Assembly: GCA_039801465.1 (NCBI GenBank)
Contig: JBDRUT010000002.1
Span: 1-64,000 of the forward strand
Source: JAOABV01 sp039801465
Lineage (GTDB): Bacteria > Hydrothermota > Tepidihabitantia > Tepidihabitantales > CAIPLT01
DNA: 64,000 bases
Direction: 5' to 3'
Shown: positions 1 to 7,766 of the stretch, one piece after another
Layout: every line of letters begins with the position of its first letter
How positions within the stretch are numbered: position 1 is the first letter of the stretch
Program-made: the position numbers and the translations under genes
Notes under the pieces: model-generated
Told to the model about the DNA's origin: nothing
The model's input: the letters and a program-made list of their open reading frames with translations, nothing else
The model's database searches: none

Positions 1-305
1 TTGCTAATTATGCCAGTTGCGACCGGATAGTGTATGCGGTATTTAACAAATATAACAAACAATGGGAGGAGAAACTCCTATGGAAGAAAAAAGAATTTAC
101 ACAAAAAACTTGACACTACCTTTGCTAATTATCCAGTTGCGCTCGGATAGTGTATGTGGTATTTAACACAAATATAACAAACAATGGAAGGAGAAATTCC
201 TATGGAAGCAAAAAGAATTTACCAAAAAACTTGACACTACCCTTTGCTAATTATGCAAGTTGCACTCGGATAGTGTATGTGCTTTTTAACAAATATAACA
301 AACAA
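1..305. repeat. Tandem repeat, about 121-bp unit, about 2.5 copies
   Basis: Units begin at about 1, 121-122 and 243, each opening with TTTGCTAATTAT and continuing through a GGATAGTGTATG block and TTTAACAAATATAACAAACAATG. Each full unit holds a small hairpin (AGGAGAAACTCCT in the first unit) and then ATGGAAG followed by AAAAGAATTTAC. The copies differ by substitutions and single-base indels, so the reading frame after the ATG is not conserved: about 29 codons in unit 1 and 10 in unit 2. The array probably continues to the left of the window. No known mobile element is recognised. Confidence 0.85.
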
Positions 306-330
306 TGAGAAAATACTCTCATTCTCCAAT

Positions 331-359
331 TTATCTGTATCAGATTTATCTGTATCAGA
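331..359. repeat. Short direct repeat TTATCTGTATCAGA, two copies
   Basis: The 14-mer TTATCTGTATCAGA occurs at 331-344 and 346-359. The same 14-mer recurs at 33784-33797, inside a coding region, and inverted at 42466-42479. Confidence 0.8.
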
Positions 360-380
360 CGACTCTTGGGCTGATAAAAC

Positions 381-830
381 TTATGGATACTGAACTTCAA
401 TAATACTTTTCATACCACCGCGAATATTAAATTCACCCCGCACTTTAACCCATTTAGGTTTCACATTAGTAACAAAATCTTTCATTATCCGATTTACCGC
501 ATTCTCATAGAATATGCCTAAATTACGATAACCCAAGATATAATATTTAAGTGATTTAAGTTCACAACAAAGTTTATCTGGTTGGTAAATGATAGTAATC
601 TTACCAAAATCCGGTAGATTAGTTTTCGGACAAACTGAAGTAAACTCTGGAATTTCAATCGTAATCGTATAATTCTTAAATTGATTAGGCCAGGTTTCAA
701 TTGCTGGTAGCGGTGTTTTTATTCCCGATAAAGCGTGGTTTTCAGTATAACCTAATGAAGTTTTTATTTCAGGCCTAAAGCGCCGATTTTTAGTATTATG
801 CGATTTCTTTCTCTTCTGAGACTCTTTCAT
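381..830 (-). CDS. queF: NADPH-dependent 7-cyano-7-deazaguanine reductase (QueF, type I)
   Basis: The product (149 aa) reduces preQ0 to preQ1 in queuosine biosynthesis in the cytoplasm. It has the short unimodular QueF architecture. The nucleophile Cys67 lies in FTSVCPKTNLPDFG with the general acid Asp74, followed by the family motif CELKSLK at about 89-95 and a NRIMKDF segment near 113-119. The usual F-H-E motif reads F-Y-E at 107-109, so the histidine beside the substrate-binding glutamate is tyrosine here. The first 20 residues are Lys/Arg rich and look like an added tail. There is no Shine-Dalgarno sequence in the AT-rich leader. A TTGACT-16-TAGGCT promoter lies about 65 bp upstream. No other queuosine gene is in the window and no preQ1 riboswitch was seen. 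Confidence 0.9.
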   Translation of the reverse strand: MKESQKRKKSHNTKNRRFRPEIKTSLGYTENHALSGIKTPLPAIETWPNQFKNYTITIEIPEFTSVCPKTNLPDFGKITIIYQPDKLCCELKSLKYYILGYRNLGIFYENAVNRIMKDFVTNVKPKWVKVRGEFNIRGGMKSIIEVQYP

Positions 831-895
831 TATTATTTAATTAAAATTAAAGTATTAAATATTATTATTTAACTTTATTAAAGATTATTCCTAAT

Positions 896-923
896 AGCCT
901 ATCGGAAAATCAGAAAAAGTCAA
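896..923 (-). promoter_or_regulatory. Probable sigma70-type promoter for queF
   Basis: On the minus strand TTGACT (918-923), a 16-bp spacer and TAGGCT (896-901) precede queF. The element is oriented away from the promoter at 1017-1044. Confidence 0.5.
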
Positions 924-1016
924 TATTGTGCATTAGTAAAAGTAGTCTTTTTGCCCTGAAATCTGCTAACATTACCCCAGGTTATACATTCATTCAGTCC
1001 GTTTTGTGTTTTTGGC

Positions 1017-1044
1017 TTGACTAACCCTATTTTTTAAATAGACT
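1017..1044 (+). promoter_or_regulatory. Possible promoter for the sugar transferase gene pair
   Basis: TTGACT (1017-1022), a 16-bp spacer and TAGACT (1039-1044) lie upstream of the 1062 small ORF and the 1212 gene. The -10 box is a moderate match. Confidence 0.35.
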
Positions 1045-1061
1045 TTTAGCAGGTACCTAAA

Positions 1062-1208
1062 ATGATAAATGTATTATTTGTTTTTATTTTAATGAGAACT
1101 CTACGCCTGTTTCGGGTTGCTATTGAACCACTGATTTTTCTTCGGTTTCTCTGGAACTTCAGTATTTTTGGTGGCACTTTTAGAAATCTCATAATTGTTG
1201 CTCGATAA
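1062..1208 (+). CDS. Possible 48-aa leader ORF upstream of the sugar transferase
   Basis: ATG-initiated hydrophobic and Arg-rich reading frame whose stop codon ends 3 bp before the ATG of the sugar transferase. Part of it (1100-1127) is a dispersed repeat also found inverted at 16089-16116, so it may be non-coding repeat DNA that happens to be open. Only a weak AGG precedes the start. It is listed because leader ORFs that stop next to real starts recur in this window. Confidence 0.25.
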   Translation: MINVLFVFILMRTLRLFRVAIEPLIFLRFLWNFSIFGGTFRNLIIVAR

Positions 1209-1211
1209 TTT

Positions 1212-2492
1212 ATGAAACCGAATAATAGTTTCTGGCGAATTGGTGCTGAGTTACTCTTACTGTTATGTTCAATTATTATAATTTCCAAAATCTTTCCTTC
1301 GGATAATCATTACTTTCCAATACCAATCCTCTGGCTATTAATTGCAATTTTGGGATACTTGTTTGGTGAATTTGACCCAATAATCTGTAGTAATTTTGGA
1401 CTTAATCTCCGCACCCAAGGCATAATTTTGAGTTCAATATTAGGCTTCTCAATTATTTCATTAATTTATCACCAAGTACCCCAATTCAATTTAATGTTTT
1501 GGATTAGTCTATGGGTCTATTTAAATTTAATTGCTCCAATTTTAGGATTTGTTTTACGACGAATGTTTCCGATTCCTGTGATTTTAGTGAGCGACAAAAA
1601 TAATAGCGAAAGCATTATAAAGTGGTGGGGTTATATTGCCCAAGAACAAGTTAGCCAAAATGATTTTAATAACTGGCTCAAGACCCATAGTGATAATTGC
1701 GGTCGTATTTTCAGCAGTAGCGTCTTTCTTATTGATACCGCCAATTCAAACCCCAATGTTATGGCAACACATTGGGCAGATAAGTATTTTGCATACTTTA
1801 TCTTAATTAAATCGTATCATCTTAAGAACTATCTTGCGGGCACTCATATTAAAATTTTGAGTCGTTATCCGGGTTATGGTATCAATTACCGTGTGAAACG
1901 AATCGTCGATGTAATTTTGTCGTTACTGTTCTTATTTTTAACTTCACCATTGTTTCTATTACTTATTTTTTGTATAAAAGTAGACAGTCCTGGTCCAATT
2001 TTTTATCGCCATCGCCGATTGGGTAAACATATGAAACCATTCTATTTGCTTAAATTTCGCACGATGTTTCAAGATGCTGACCAACGCTTACAATCAATTT
2101 TAGCCTCAGATAAGAAACTCCAAGAAGAGTTTGCTAAGACTTTTAAACTGAAAAATGACCCCAGAGTTACCCGAATTGGTAAATACATTCGGCCTTTTAG
2201 TATTGATGAATTACCCCAATTTATTAATGTTCTTAAAGGCGATATGAGTTTAGTCGGACCCCGACCAATTGTTGAAGCCGAAATTCCTTATTACCAACAA
2301 TATTCTTTGGAAATATTTCGAGTCCTACCTGGTGTCACCGGACTCTGGCAAATTTCCGGACGCACCGATACTGGTTATGAACATCGGGTTAAATTAGATA
2401 CCGAATATGTCCGAAACTGGTCCTATTTAAGAGACCTGAAAATATTATTAAAAACTATACCGGCAGTTCTATCGCAGAAAGGAGCATATTAG
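1212..2492 (+). CDS. Polyprenyl glycosylphosphotransferase (bacterial sugar transferase, WcaJ/WbaP type)
   Basis: Inner-membrane enzyme (426 aa) expected to transfer a sugar-1-phosphate to undecaprenyl phosphate, the first step in building an exopolysaccharide or O-antigen repeat unit. The first 120 residues form four hydrophobic segments, followed by a cytoplasmic linker. From about residue 223 comes the sugar-transferase domain: KRIVDVILS with a membrane hairpin, then SPGPIFYRHRRLGK, LKFRTM, DPRVTRIGKYIRPFSIDELPQ, GDMSLVGPRP and PGVTGLWQISGR, ending with LDTEYVRNWS near the C-terminus. All hallmark motifs are present and the length is normal for the family. The next gene starts 3 bp after the stop, so the two are co-transcribed. 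No glycosyltransferase cluster follows. The acceptor sugar cannot be inferred. Confidence 0.9.
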   Translation: MKPNNSFWRIGAELLLLLCSIIIISKIFPSDNHYFPIPILWLLIAILGYLFGEFDPIICSNFGLNLRTQGIILSSILGFSIISLIYHQVPQFNLMFWISLWVYLNLIAPILGFVLRRMFPIPVILVSDKNNSESIIKWWGYIAQEQVSQNDFNNWLKTHSDNCGRIFSSSVFLIDTANSNPNVMATHWADKYFAYFILIKSYHLKNYLAGTHIKILSRYPGYGINYRVKRIVDVILSLLFLFLTSPLFLLLIFCIKVDSPGPIFYRHRRLGKHMKPFYLLKFRTMFQDADQRLQSILASDKKLQEEFAKTFKLKNDPRVTRIGKYIRPFSIDELPQFINVLKGDMSLVGPRPIVEAEIPYYQQYSLEIFRVLPGVTGLWQISGRTDTGYEHRVKLDTEYVRNWSYLRDLKILLKTIPAVLSQKGAY

Positions 2493-2495
2493 AAG

Positions 2496-3401
2496 ATGAT
2501 TATTGACCGAATCGACTTAGCAATTTTAAGACATCTGGAACGGTCAGGCTATTGGTTAATGCCTTTACAACATCAACTCCAAATTGACCCTGCTGAAATC
2601 AAAACCCGCATTACCCGACTCGAGACCGAAGGAGTGATATCCGCATATAAGCCAACCATCTTTATTCCACCATTTTTAGGTGGCGAATGGGTTTGGGGAT
2701 GTGTGCTGGCAATTACGAATGATTATAATAAAGCCATTGCCAAAATCACAAACAAAATACCTTTTGTGAGTGAGATTTGGATTAATACTAATATTCCCTC
2801 TAAAATTGGCCATAATCTATCCGTAGTTTTCTACTCAAAAGACTTTATCACCGAAACCAAATTTCTCAAAGATATGGTTGAGTTCTCCTATTTAGAAACT
2901 TATCGGATTTCAGATTACACCTATCCTTTTCCCAAAATATTCTCTTCAGAAGAAAAACAACTCCTAAAAGCTATTACTAACAACCCGACGGCTAATGCTG
3001 AAGAATTATCCGAAATTTGTAAAAAAAATAAGAACTGGATAGAGGCTAAATTGGAAAAATTAATTTGGAATCCGCAAAATCCAGAAGGAATTTTAATGAT
3101 ATTGCCAGAAATTAATTATAATAAAATTCAGAATTTCTGCCATTGCCATTTTGTCTTAGAAATAACCGGTAAAGTTGATGCCATATTAGAAGAATTAAAA
3201 GCCCAAGGTTTTGAAGTTGTATTAGAAAACAAGCCATTTCAGTATAATTTTTCCCAATTAGAAACCGATTTATGGGGATTTGATGACCTATTAAGAAAGA
3301 AACATTTATTGGAAAGTTATCCTGAAATTAAAGTTCAAGGTATTGTCATCGCCGAAGAAATGCGGGTAATATCTGATTGGGCAGACAAACTGCTCGAATA
3401 A
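2496..3401 (+). CDS. Lrp/AsnC-like DNA-binding protein with two winged-helix segments
   Basis: A 301-aa protein starting IDRIDLAILRHLERSGYW, which matches the first helix of an Lrp/AsnC-type winged-helix domain. A second, weaker helix-turn-helix-like stretch follows near residue 150 (EEKQLLKAITNNPTANAEEL). The internal repeat resembles the double Lrp-like layout seen in siroheme decarboxylases, but no haem-pathway neighbour supports that function. It lies 3 bp behind the sugar transferase gene and is probably translated from the same mRNA. It may be a local regulator. There is no obvious amino-acid-binding RAM domain signature, so the ligand is unknown. Confidence 0.6.
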   Translation: MIIDRIDLAILRHLERSGYWLMPLQHQLQIDPAEIKTRITRLETEGVISAYKPTIFIPPFLGGEWVWGCVLAITNDYNKAIAKITNKIPFVSEIWINTNIPSKIGHNLSVVFYSKDFITETKFLKDMVEFSYLETYRISDYTYPFPKIFSSEEKQLLKAITNNPTANAEELSEICKKNKNWIEAKLEKLIWNPQNPEGILMILPEINYNKIQNFCHCHFVLEITGKVDAILEELKAQGFEVVLENKPFQYNFSQLETDLWGFDDLLRKKHLLESYPEIKVQGIVIAEEMRVISDWADKLLE

Positions 3402-3473
3402 AATTAATCCCAACAATTTTTATTAACCGGGAGTTGTTTGCAAAAAATCTATATTGTTTAGGGCAAATATTTT

Positions 3474-3583
3474 TTAGAGCATCAATTATTTAATTCTTTA
3501 TCTCGTTTTTATCTCTGAGTAATATTTTGGTTGCGTTCTTATGGTGATTTTTTTAGAAAATCAATTACTTAATGCTTTATCTC
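3474..3583. repeat. Imperfect direct repeat duplicating the 3' end of yjbQ
   Basis: TTTAGA..ATCAATTA..TAAT.CTTTATCTC occurs at about 3471-3505 and again at about 3548-3583. The second copy includes the last codons and stop of the yjbQ-like gene on the minus strand. The first copy lies beyond the gene end, about 77 bp away. A weaker match extends through GGTTGCGT and GGTTTGCGT. Confidence 0.7.
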
Positions 3584-3990
3584 TCTTGGTTTGCGTCCGG
3601 TAAAATTTTCACTAACACTTTTCGGTGCCGAGGACCATCAAATTCACAAAAGAAAATACCCTGCCAGGTGCCGAAAATAATTTCGCCATTTTCAAAGAAT
3701 ACAGTTCGGGTTGAACCGATAATGGCGGATTTTATATGAGCATCCGCATTGCCTTCAGTATGGCTATAAGGGAAATTATGCGGAATTAACTTATTTAATA
3801 ATGTATTAATATCCGCAGTAACACTTGGGTCATAATTCTCATTGATGGTAATTGCTGCAGTCGTATGCGGAACATAAATAATCGCAACCCCTGATTTTAC
3901 TTTACTCTTTTTTATTACCGATAAAACTTTATCTGTAATATCAACCAATTCGCATCGGCTACGAGTTGATAATTCAATTGTATAATACAT
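3577..3990 (-). CDS. yjbQ: YjbQ/UPF0047 family protein
   Basis: Full-length member (137 aa) of the YjbQ (UPF0047) family, annotated elsewhere as secondary thiamine-phosphate synthase. Conserved features are VPHTTAAITINENYDP at about 45-60, the metal-site stretch SHTEGNADAHIKSAI near 77-91, and GTWQGIFFCEFDGPRHRK near 107-124. The conserved histidines of the putative metal/phosphate site are present. It is a single gene, with no thiamine genes beside it although thiC lies about 10 kb away on the same strand. A GAGG stretch lies upstream of the ATG. Its 3' end is duplicated downstream. Confidence 0.85.
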   Translation of the reverse strand: MYYTIELSTRSRCELVDITDKVLSVIKKSKVKSGVAIIYVPHTTAAITINENYDPSVTADINTLLNKLIPHNFPYSHTEGNADAHIKSAIIGSTRTVFFENGEIIFGTWQGIFFCEFDGPRHRKVLVKILPDANQER

Positions 3991-4079
3991 CTCTTAAACC
4001 TCGGTTTTAACTCTTTTGCTTACAGAAAGTTATTAAATTTCTTAAGATTGCAAAATTCATTGGATAAGATATGCTCAAT

Positions 4080-4760
4080 CTATATCAAACCGTTTTCCTT
4101 AAAACTGTAAAATCTACTTTTCGCCACAATAATGTGGTCTATGATTTCAATACCTAAAATCTTACCGGCTTCAACTAATCTCTTAGTAATTGCCAAATCA
4201 TCATCTGAAGGTTCGGGATTATCTGAAGGATGGTTATGGGCTAAAATTATTTGGGCTGCGGAATGTCTGATTGCCGGGTCAAAAACTTCTCGCGGATGGA
4301 CTAAACTCGCATTCAAAGAACCGATTGAGATGATTTCTCTTTTAATTTCCTGATTTCGGACATCAAGATAGAAGATAATAAAATGTTCTTTTTTTAAGCC
4401 CCGCACATCTTTTAACTCATTCCAGACATCTTCTGGTTTCATATAAAGACAAACCTTCTTACTTTTAAGTAGTCTTTTGCCCAGTTCAAAACAAGCAATA
4501 ATTTCACAGGCTTTAGCCGGACCAACGCCCGCAATTTTTTTTATTTCATTAAAACTTAAGTTCGGTAAGTTCTGTGCTCCGAAATGTTTTAAGATTCTAT
4601 TGGCTAAATCAATTACATTCTCACCTTTTCTGCCGGACCGTAAAAGAATTGCTAAAAGTTCGGTATTAGAAAGATTCTCCACGCCATACTTCATTAATTT
4701 TTCTCTTGGCCGTTCAACTCGGGGTAAATCTTTTACTGTCTTGGAATAATTAGTCTTCAT
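4080..4760 (-). CDS. radC: RadC-family JAB-domain protein
   Basis: A 226-aa protein with the usual RadC layout. An N-terminal UPF0758 helix-hairpin-helix region includes RPREKLMKYG and KKIAGVGPAKACEI, and a C-terminal JAB/MPN metal-binding domain has the JAMM-like motif HNHPSDNPEPSDDD at about 177-190. The HxH, Ser and Asp ligands are intact. The family name is historical; a DNA-repair role is not established and the true substrate is unknown. The ATG at 4760 overlaps by ATGA the stop of a 29-codon leader ORF whose first codons mimic this gene's own (MKTKYLKT against MKTNYSKT). No Shine-Dalgarno sequence is visible directly before the start, so coupling to the leader is plausible. Confidence 0.9.
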   Translation of the reverse strand: MKTNYSKTVKDLPRVERPREKLMKYGVENLSNTELLAILLRSGRKGENVIDLANRILKHFGAQNLPNLSFNEIKKIAGVGPAKACEIIACFELGKRLLKSKKVCLYMKPEDVWNELKDVRGLKKEHFIIFYLDVRNQEIKREIISIGSLNASLVHPREVFDPAIRHSAAQIILAHNHPSDNPEPSDDDLAITKRLVEAGKILGIEIIDHIIVAKSRFYSFKENGLI

Positions 4761-4846
4761 CTCAGAATCCAGATTAATGATAACAAGTTAGTCATTAAAT
4801 CATTCCGCCTATTGACGATTGTAGTCTTAAGATACTTAGTCTTCAT
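4757..4846 (-). CDS. Leader ORF copying the radC start (29 aa)
   Basis: Starts ATGAAGACTAAGTATCTTAA, against ATGAAGACTAATTATTCCAA at the radC start 86 bp downstream. The predicted peptide begins MKTKYLKT and ends LLSLIWILR. Its TGA stop overlaps the radC ATG (ATGA). This suits translational coupling, but chance readthrough of a degenerate duplication is also possible. Confidence 0.4.
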   Translation of the reverse strand: MKTKYLKTTIVNRRNDLMTNLLSLIWILR

Positions 4847-4903
4847 AATATTATAATCTTGATACTCTATTCAAAACTTTCTTAAAAGTCAAGTTCCATT
4901 ATT

Positions 4904-5130
4904 AGAGAACTCTGCCAAAGGTATCTTTTGCTTTATGGACGTTTCAGAAATTACTTAATTTCATTTATATTGCCCGTGTGCACAGTTTTATTGCTAGCAC
5001 TTTTTCATACCTCTCTTAGAGAACCCTGCCAAAGTCAGCTTTCGTTTTATGGATGTCTCAGAAATTACTTATATATATTACCTATGTGTACAGTTTTATT
5101 AGTAGCACTTTTTAAGATCTCTTATTATTG
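4904..5130. repeat. Tandem duplication, 114-bp unit, two copies
   Basis: AGAGAACTCTGCCAAAG at 4904 and AGAGAACCCTGCCAAAG at 5018 begin two diverged copies. Both continue through a TTTTATGGA.GT.TCAGAAATTACTTA block and an ACAGTTTTATT..TAGCACTTTTT block. The plus strand is open across both copies and would encode two hydrophobic repeats, which I regard as a by-product of the duplication. The head motif is dispersed elsewhere at 42382 and, inverted, near 46550. Confidence 0.8.
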
Positions 5131-5145
5131 ACATCATATAAAGAT

Positions 5146-5910
5146 TCAGCGTCGTGCCACAACCATTATCCGTAAAGTAGTTTCAGTGGAAGGCAAAAAA
5201 GTTGAATGCTCATAAAATCTAATATCATTAAAACCCGCGGTTTTGAGATTTTCTTCAAGTTCGGATTCAGTATAACCTCGTTCCTTGTGAATCTCTTCAA
5301 AAGATATTTTTTCATTTACAGAAACTTTAAGTCGTAATGTGGAAACTCTGCGTATCGGGTCAAAAGAACTTTGCCAAACCGTATAAATATTATTGACTTG
5401 ACGAATCGTTTCTGAATTATCCCAAAAGTTTTCTAAACAAAATATTGTGTTAACATCAAAAATAAAAAGTCCGTCAGGTTTTAGTGCCTCGGCAACACAA
5501 TGAAAACAGGAGTACAAATCCGCTTCGGTTAGCAAATAATTAATACTATCATATAAACTTATCGCAACATCAACTTTTTCCGGCACTGTAAAATTTCTAA
5601 TATCAGCATTAATGATTTTTATATCATAGTGTTTTCGTTGCATCTTATTTCTTAGGACCTCTAACATCGGCAGAGATTTATCAATGGCAATAATTCTATA
5701 ACCTTTTTGTGCGAACAAGATTGAAGGAATACCAGTGCCACATGCTAAATCCAGTATCGTTTTCGGTTGAATACGGAAGTGTTTGAAAATTTTAATTATA
5801 TAATCAACCCAAGCCTGATAATTAACATATCTAAGCATAAATTGGTCATAATACGGAGCAAATTTTGAAAATGGTGAAACCTCTTTGCTATTGTCAAAAT
5901 TCTGAACCAT
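5146..5910 (-). CDS. SAM-dependent methyltransferase (class I)
   Basis: A 254-aa cytoplasmic protein with a Rossmann-type methyltransferase core. Motif I is ILDLACGTGIPSILFAQKG at about 53-71, the acidic ribose-binding stretch is IIAIDKSLPML, and the post-I region is NADIRNFTVPEKVDVAISL, followed by a PDGLFIFDVNT strand. The C-terminal half contains a beta-rich insertion. The substrate cannot be told from sequence. It is monocistronic. The promoter TTGACA-17-TATAGT places the transcript start about 6 nt before the ATG, so the message is nearly leaderless, and no Shine-Dalgarno sequence is present. Confidence 0.85.
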   Translation of the reverse strand: MVQNFDNSKEVSPFSKFAPYYDQFMLRYVNYQAWVDYIIKIFKHFRIQPKTILDLACGTGIPSILFAQKGYRIIAIDKSLPMLEVLRNKMQRKHYDIKIINADIRNFTVPEKVDVAISLYDSINYLLTEADLYSCFHCVAEALKPDGLFIFDVNTIFCLENFWDNSETIRQVNNIYTVWQSSFDPIRRVSTLRLKVSVNEKISFEEIHKERGYTESELEENLKTAGFNDIRFYEHSTFLPSTETTLRIMVVARR

Positions 5911-5922
5911 TTTAACATCTTT

Positions 5923-5951
5923 ACTATATCTATCAGTTTATAAAATGTCAA
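5923..5951 (-). promoter_or_regulatory. Sigma70-type promoter, near-leaderless transcript
   Basis: Minus strand TTGACA (5946-5951), a 17-bp spacer and TATAGT (5923-5928). The expected start point is near 5916, about 6 nt before the methyltransferase ATG at 5910. Confidence 0.7.
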
Positions 5952-6457
5952 GTTAGATTCTAATGAAACGCGCCCATCTGGAAAGTATCTTAAGAAACAT
6001 TACCTGAACTCGCAAGTTTGAAAAATAAAACAGACAAAATAATTAACGATTATTTAGCATCAATTCTTGATAATAAACTAAAAGAAAAACTTCTTTACTA
6101 TATACGACAAGAAATAATGAAATAGAACACCATCATATATTTTTATAACTTTTTCTACTCTAACAAGTGCTCCATAAAAATTTTATATAGTACTTAATAA
6201 TTATAAAATTTTTCCGAATAGAAAGCCTGACTTACACAATGGCTTACTTGACGACATCGTAAACTGTAACTGGCAACGCAACCGAAAAGGTTTATTACAA
6301 GTCTAATTATTAAACTCGTTAAAAGCTTTCTTAACCAACGCTTTATTAAACGCTTTGACCGGCAAGTTAATAAAAATGCTAAATAGAAAATTTATTGATG
6401 AACTTTAACCCGCATTTCTTGATGCACTACGCTATGGGGGGAGTCATACCATCATTT
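5952..6457. other. Intergenic region with one weak small ORF
   Basis: No convincing gene. A TTG-initiated frame at 6018-6125 (35 aa, beginning KNKTDKIINDY and ending YYIRQEIMK) looks amphipathic and charged like real protein, but it lacks a ribosome binding site and may be a gene remnant. The rest is AT-rich with no clear RNA or repeat. Confidence 0.4.
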
Positions 6458-6512
6458 AGGCAAATTTTCGCTTTATTTTTTATAATTCAAGGGGTTAGAG
6501 AAAAATTTGCCT
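6458..6512. promoter_or_regulatory. Inverted repeat upstream of the XRE gene
   Basis: AGGCAAATTTT (6458-6468) and AAAATTTGCCT (6502-6512) are perfect 11-bp inverted repeats separated by 33 bp. The right arm touches the -35 box of the XRE promoter. An autoregulatory operator or a looped regulatory site is plausible. Confidence 0.5.
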
Positions 6513-6540
6513 TGATTTTTTGTTGATATATATGTATAAC
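6512..6540 (+). promoter_or_regulatory. Promoter of the XRE-family gene
   Basis: TTGATT (6512-6517), a 17-bp spacer and TATAAC (6535-6540). The predicted start at about 6547 is only 4 nt before the ATG at 6551. Confidence 0.6.
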
Positions 6541-6550
6541 TTTTTAGATC

Positions 6551-7354
6551 ATGGAAAAGGCTAAATTTTGTCGGTTGGCAGTTAAAGAGACTGGTAGGCT
6601 TTTAGCAAAAGTGCGAAAGGTTGCACATTTAACTCAGGAAGAGGTTGCAAAAGAACTCGGTTTCGCAGAAAAATCCGGCAAGGTCTTTATTTCTCGTTTA
6701 GAAAATGGCAAGTTACCTAACCCTTCATTGAAGTTAGTTTTGGATTATCTTAATGTCTGTAAAGTCCCTTGGGATGATTTTTTTGATAAACTCCAGCAAC
6801 TTATATCAAAACATTATCAAGATGAACTTATGTCAAAAATTTCACCTCAATCTCATCATCAAAAGATCGCTCGGGATGTAAGTAAATATTTGCATAGTAT
6901 GGAGACAAAATTTTCTCAAAAGAAACAAATTAAACCTTTGGAGCCAGAAAAGATTGAAAAGACAGCAATTCGTTTTGGCATGCACCGTTCAATTATTGAA
7001 TCGATTGAAGCTGAGATTCATAAATTGCTTTGTGCTCGTGGCGATGTTCCGTTTATTTTGTTTCCGTTTTATAAGGATTTTTGTCGTGAATCTTATCGTG
7101 CAATTAGAAAAACTGTCAAACAAATGCAAAGTCGAGAAGACTATGGAAAAAAATTAGCGTCTTCTCTAACTAATAATAAACCATCAAAAACCCAAACACA
7201 AACTTCAGTGCCTTCAGTAAATTTTGTGGTTAATGATAAATTGAATCCAATTATTGAGAAATGGTCAAGCAAAGGCTTACGAAAAGATATTTTAGAACAA
7301 ATAAAATTAATATTATATCAACATTTTAATCTTTTGACGGATGCTGATAAATAA
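6551..7354 (+). CDS. XRE-family helix-turn-helix protein
   Basis: A 267-aa protein with an N-terminal Cro/CI-type helix-turn-helix at about 13-75 (ETGRLLAKVRKVAHLTQEEV, then KVFISRLENGKLPNPSLK). The remainder, about 190 residues, is helical, basic and of no family I recognise. It could be a dimerisation or partner-binding domain. The ATG sits 4 nt from the predicted transcript start and lacks a Shine-Dalgarno sequence, so translation is probably leaderless. An inverted repeat overlaps its promoter, suggesting autoregulation. It is flanked on both sides by non-coding, repeat-containing DNA, which suits an accessory or former mobile locus. No toxin partner is visible. Confidence 0.75.
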   Translation: MEKAKFCRLAVKETGRLLAKVRKVAHLTQEEVAKELGFAEKSGKVFISRLENGKLPNPSLKLVLDYLNVCKVPWDDFFDKLQQLISKHYQDELMSKISPQSHHQKIARDVSKYLHSMETKFSQKKQIKPLEPEKIEKTAIRFGMHRSIIESIEAEIHKLLCARGDVPFILFPFYKDFCRESYRAIRKTVKQMQSREDYGKKLASSLTNNKPSKTQTQTSVPSVNFVVNDKLNPIIEKWSSKGLRKDILEQIKLILYQHFNLLTDADK

Positions 7355-7540
7355 GAGTTGTATAAAAATCATTTTAATTCCGTAAGCACGAAATTCTGTA
7401 TTTTTCATCCATCTTGCCACCTATCAAAAAATCGTATGGTCTTATAAAAGTCATTTTAATTCAGAAACAAATGCCGATTGAAGCGAAAAAGATATGAGGG
7501 CGGATAAATAAGAATCTTATAAAAGTCATTTTAATTTGCC
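7354..7540. repeat. Three spaced direct repeats (about 21-38 bp)
   Basis: TATAAAARTCATTTTAATT occurs at 7361, 7443 and 7518. The first and third copies extend leftward through GATAAATAAGA. Spacing is 82 and 75 bp with no similarity between the intervals. Three copies and irregular spacing are not enough to call a CRISPR array. Confidence 0.65.
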
Positions 7541-7689
7541 AAACACAAAATCTTGAGCAATCTCTGATCGCAAATGGCTAATTCGCCGTAATCTTGAAAT
7601 TTCAGGATTTTGTAAAATCTTCTTAATCCAATAGACCTAAGTAATTTTGTATTAAAACTATTTTTATTTTAGTTGGCTAAAACCGAATC

Positions 7690-7718
7690 TTGACTTATTA
7701 AAAAATCGCTTCTAACAT
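7690..7718 (+). promoter_or_regulatory. Possible promoter of the SBBP protein gene
   Basis: TTGACT (7690-7695), a 17-bp spacer and TAACAT (7713-7718), 48 bp upstream of the ATG. Confidence 0.4.
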
Positions 7719-7766
7719 AAGTTGAATGTCACATTCACTATATGAAAATCAAAAATAGGAGGAGCA

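Noticed and set aside
831..960. preQ1 riboswitch before queF
   Set aside because: No match to the short preQ1-I pseudoknot consensus; only an AT-rich leader and promoter.
4928..5131. 67-codon plus-strand ORF encoding two hydrophobic repeats
   Set aside because: It is the direct product of the 114-bp tandem duplication, has no ribosome binding site and no family features.
7354..7540. CRISPR array
   Set aside because: Only three imperfect copies, uneven 75 and 82 bp spacing, and no cas gene in the window.
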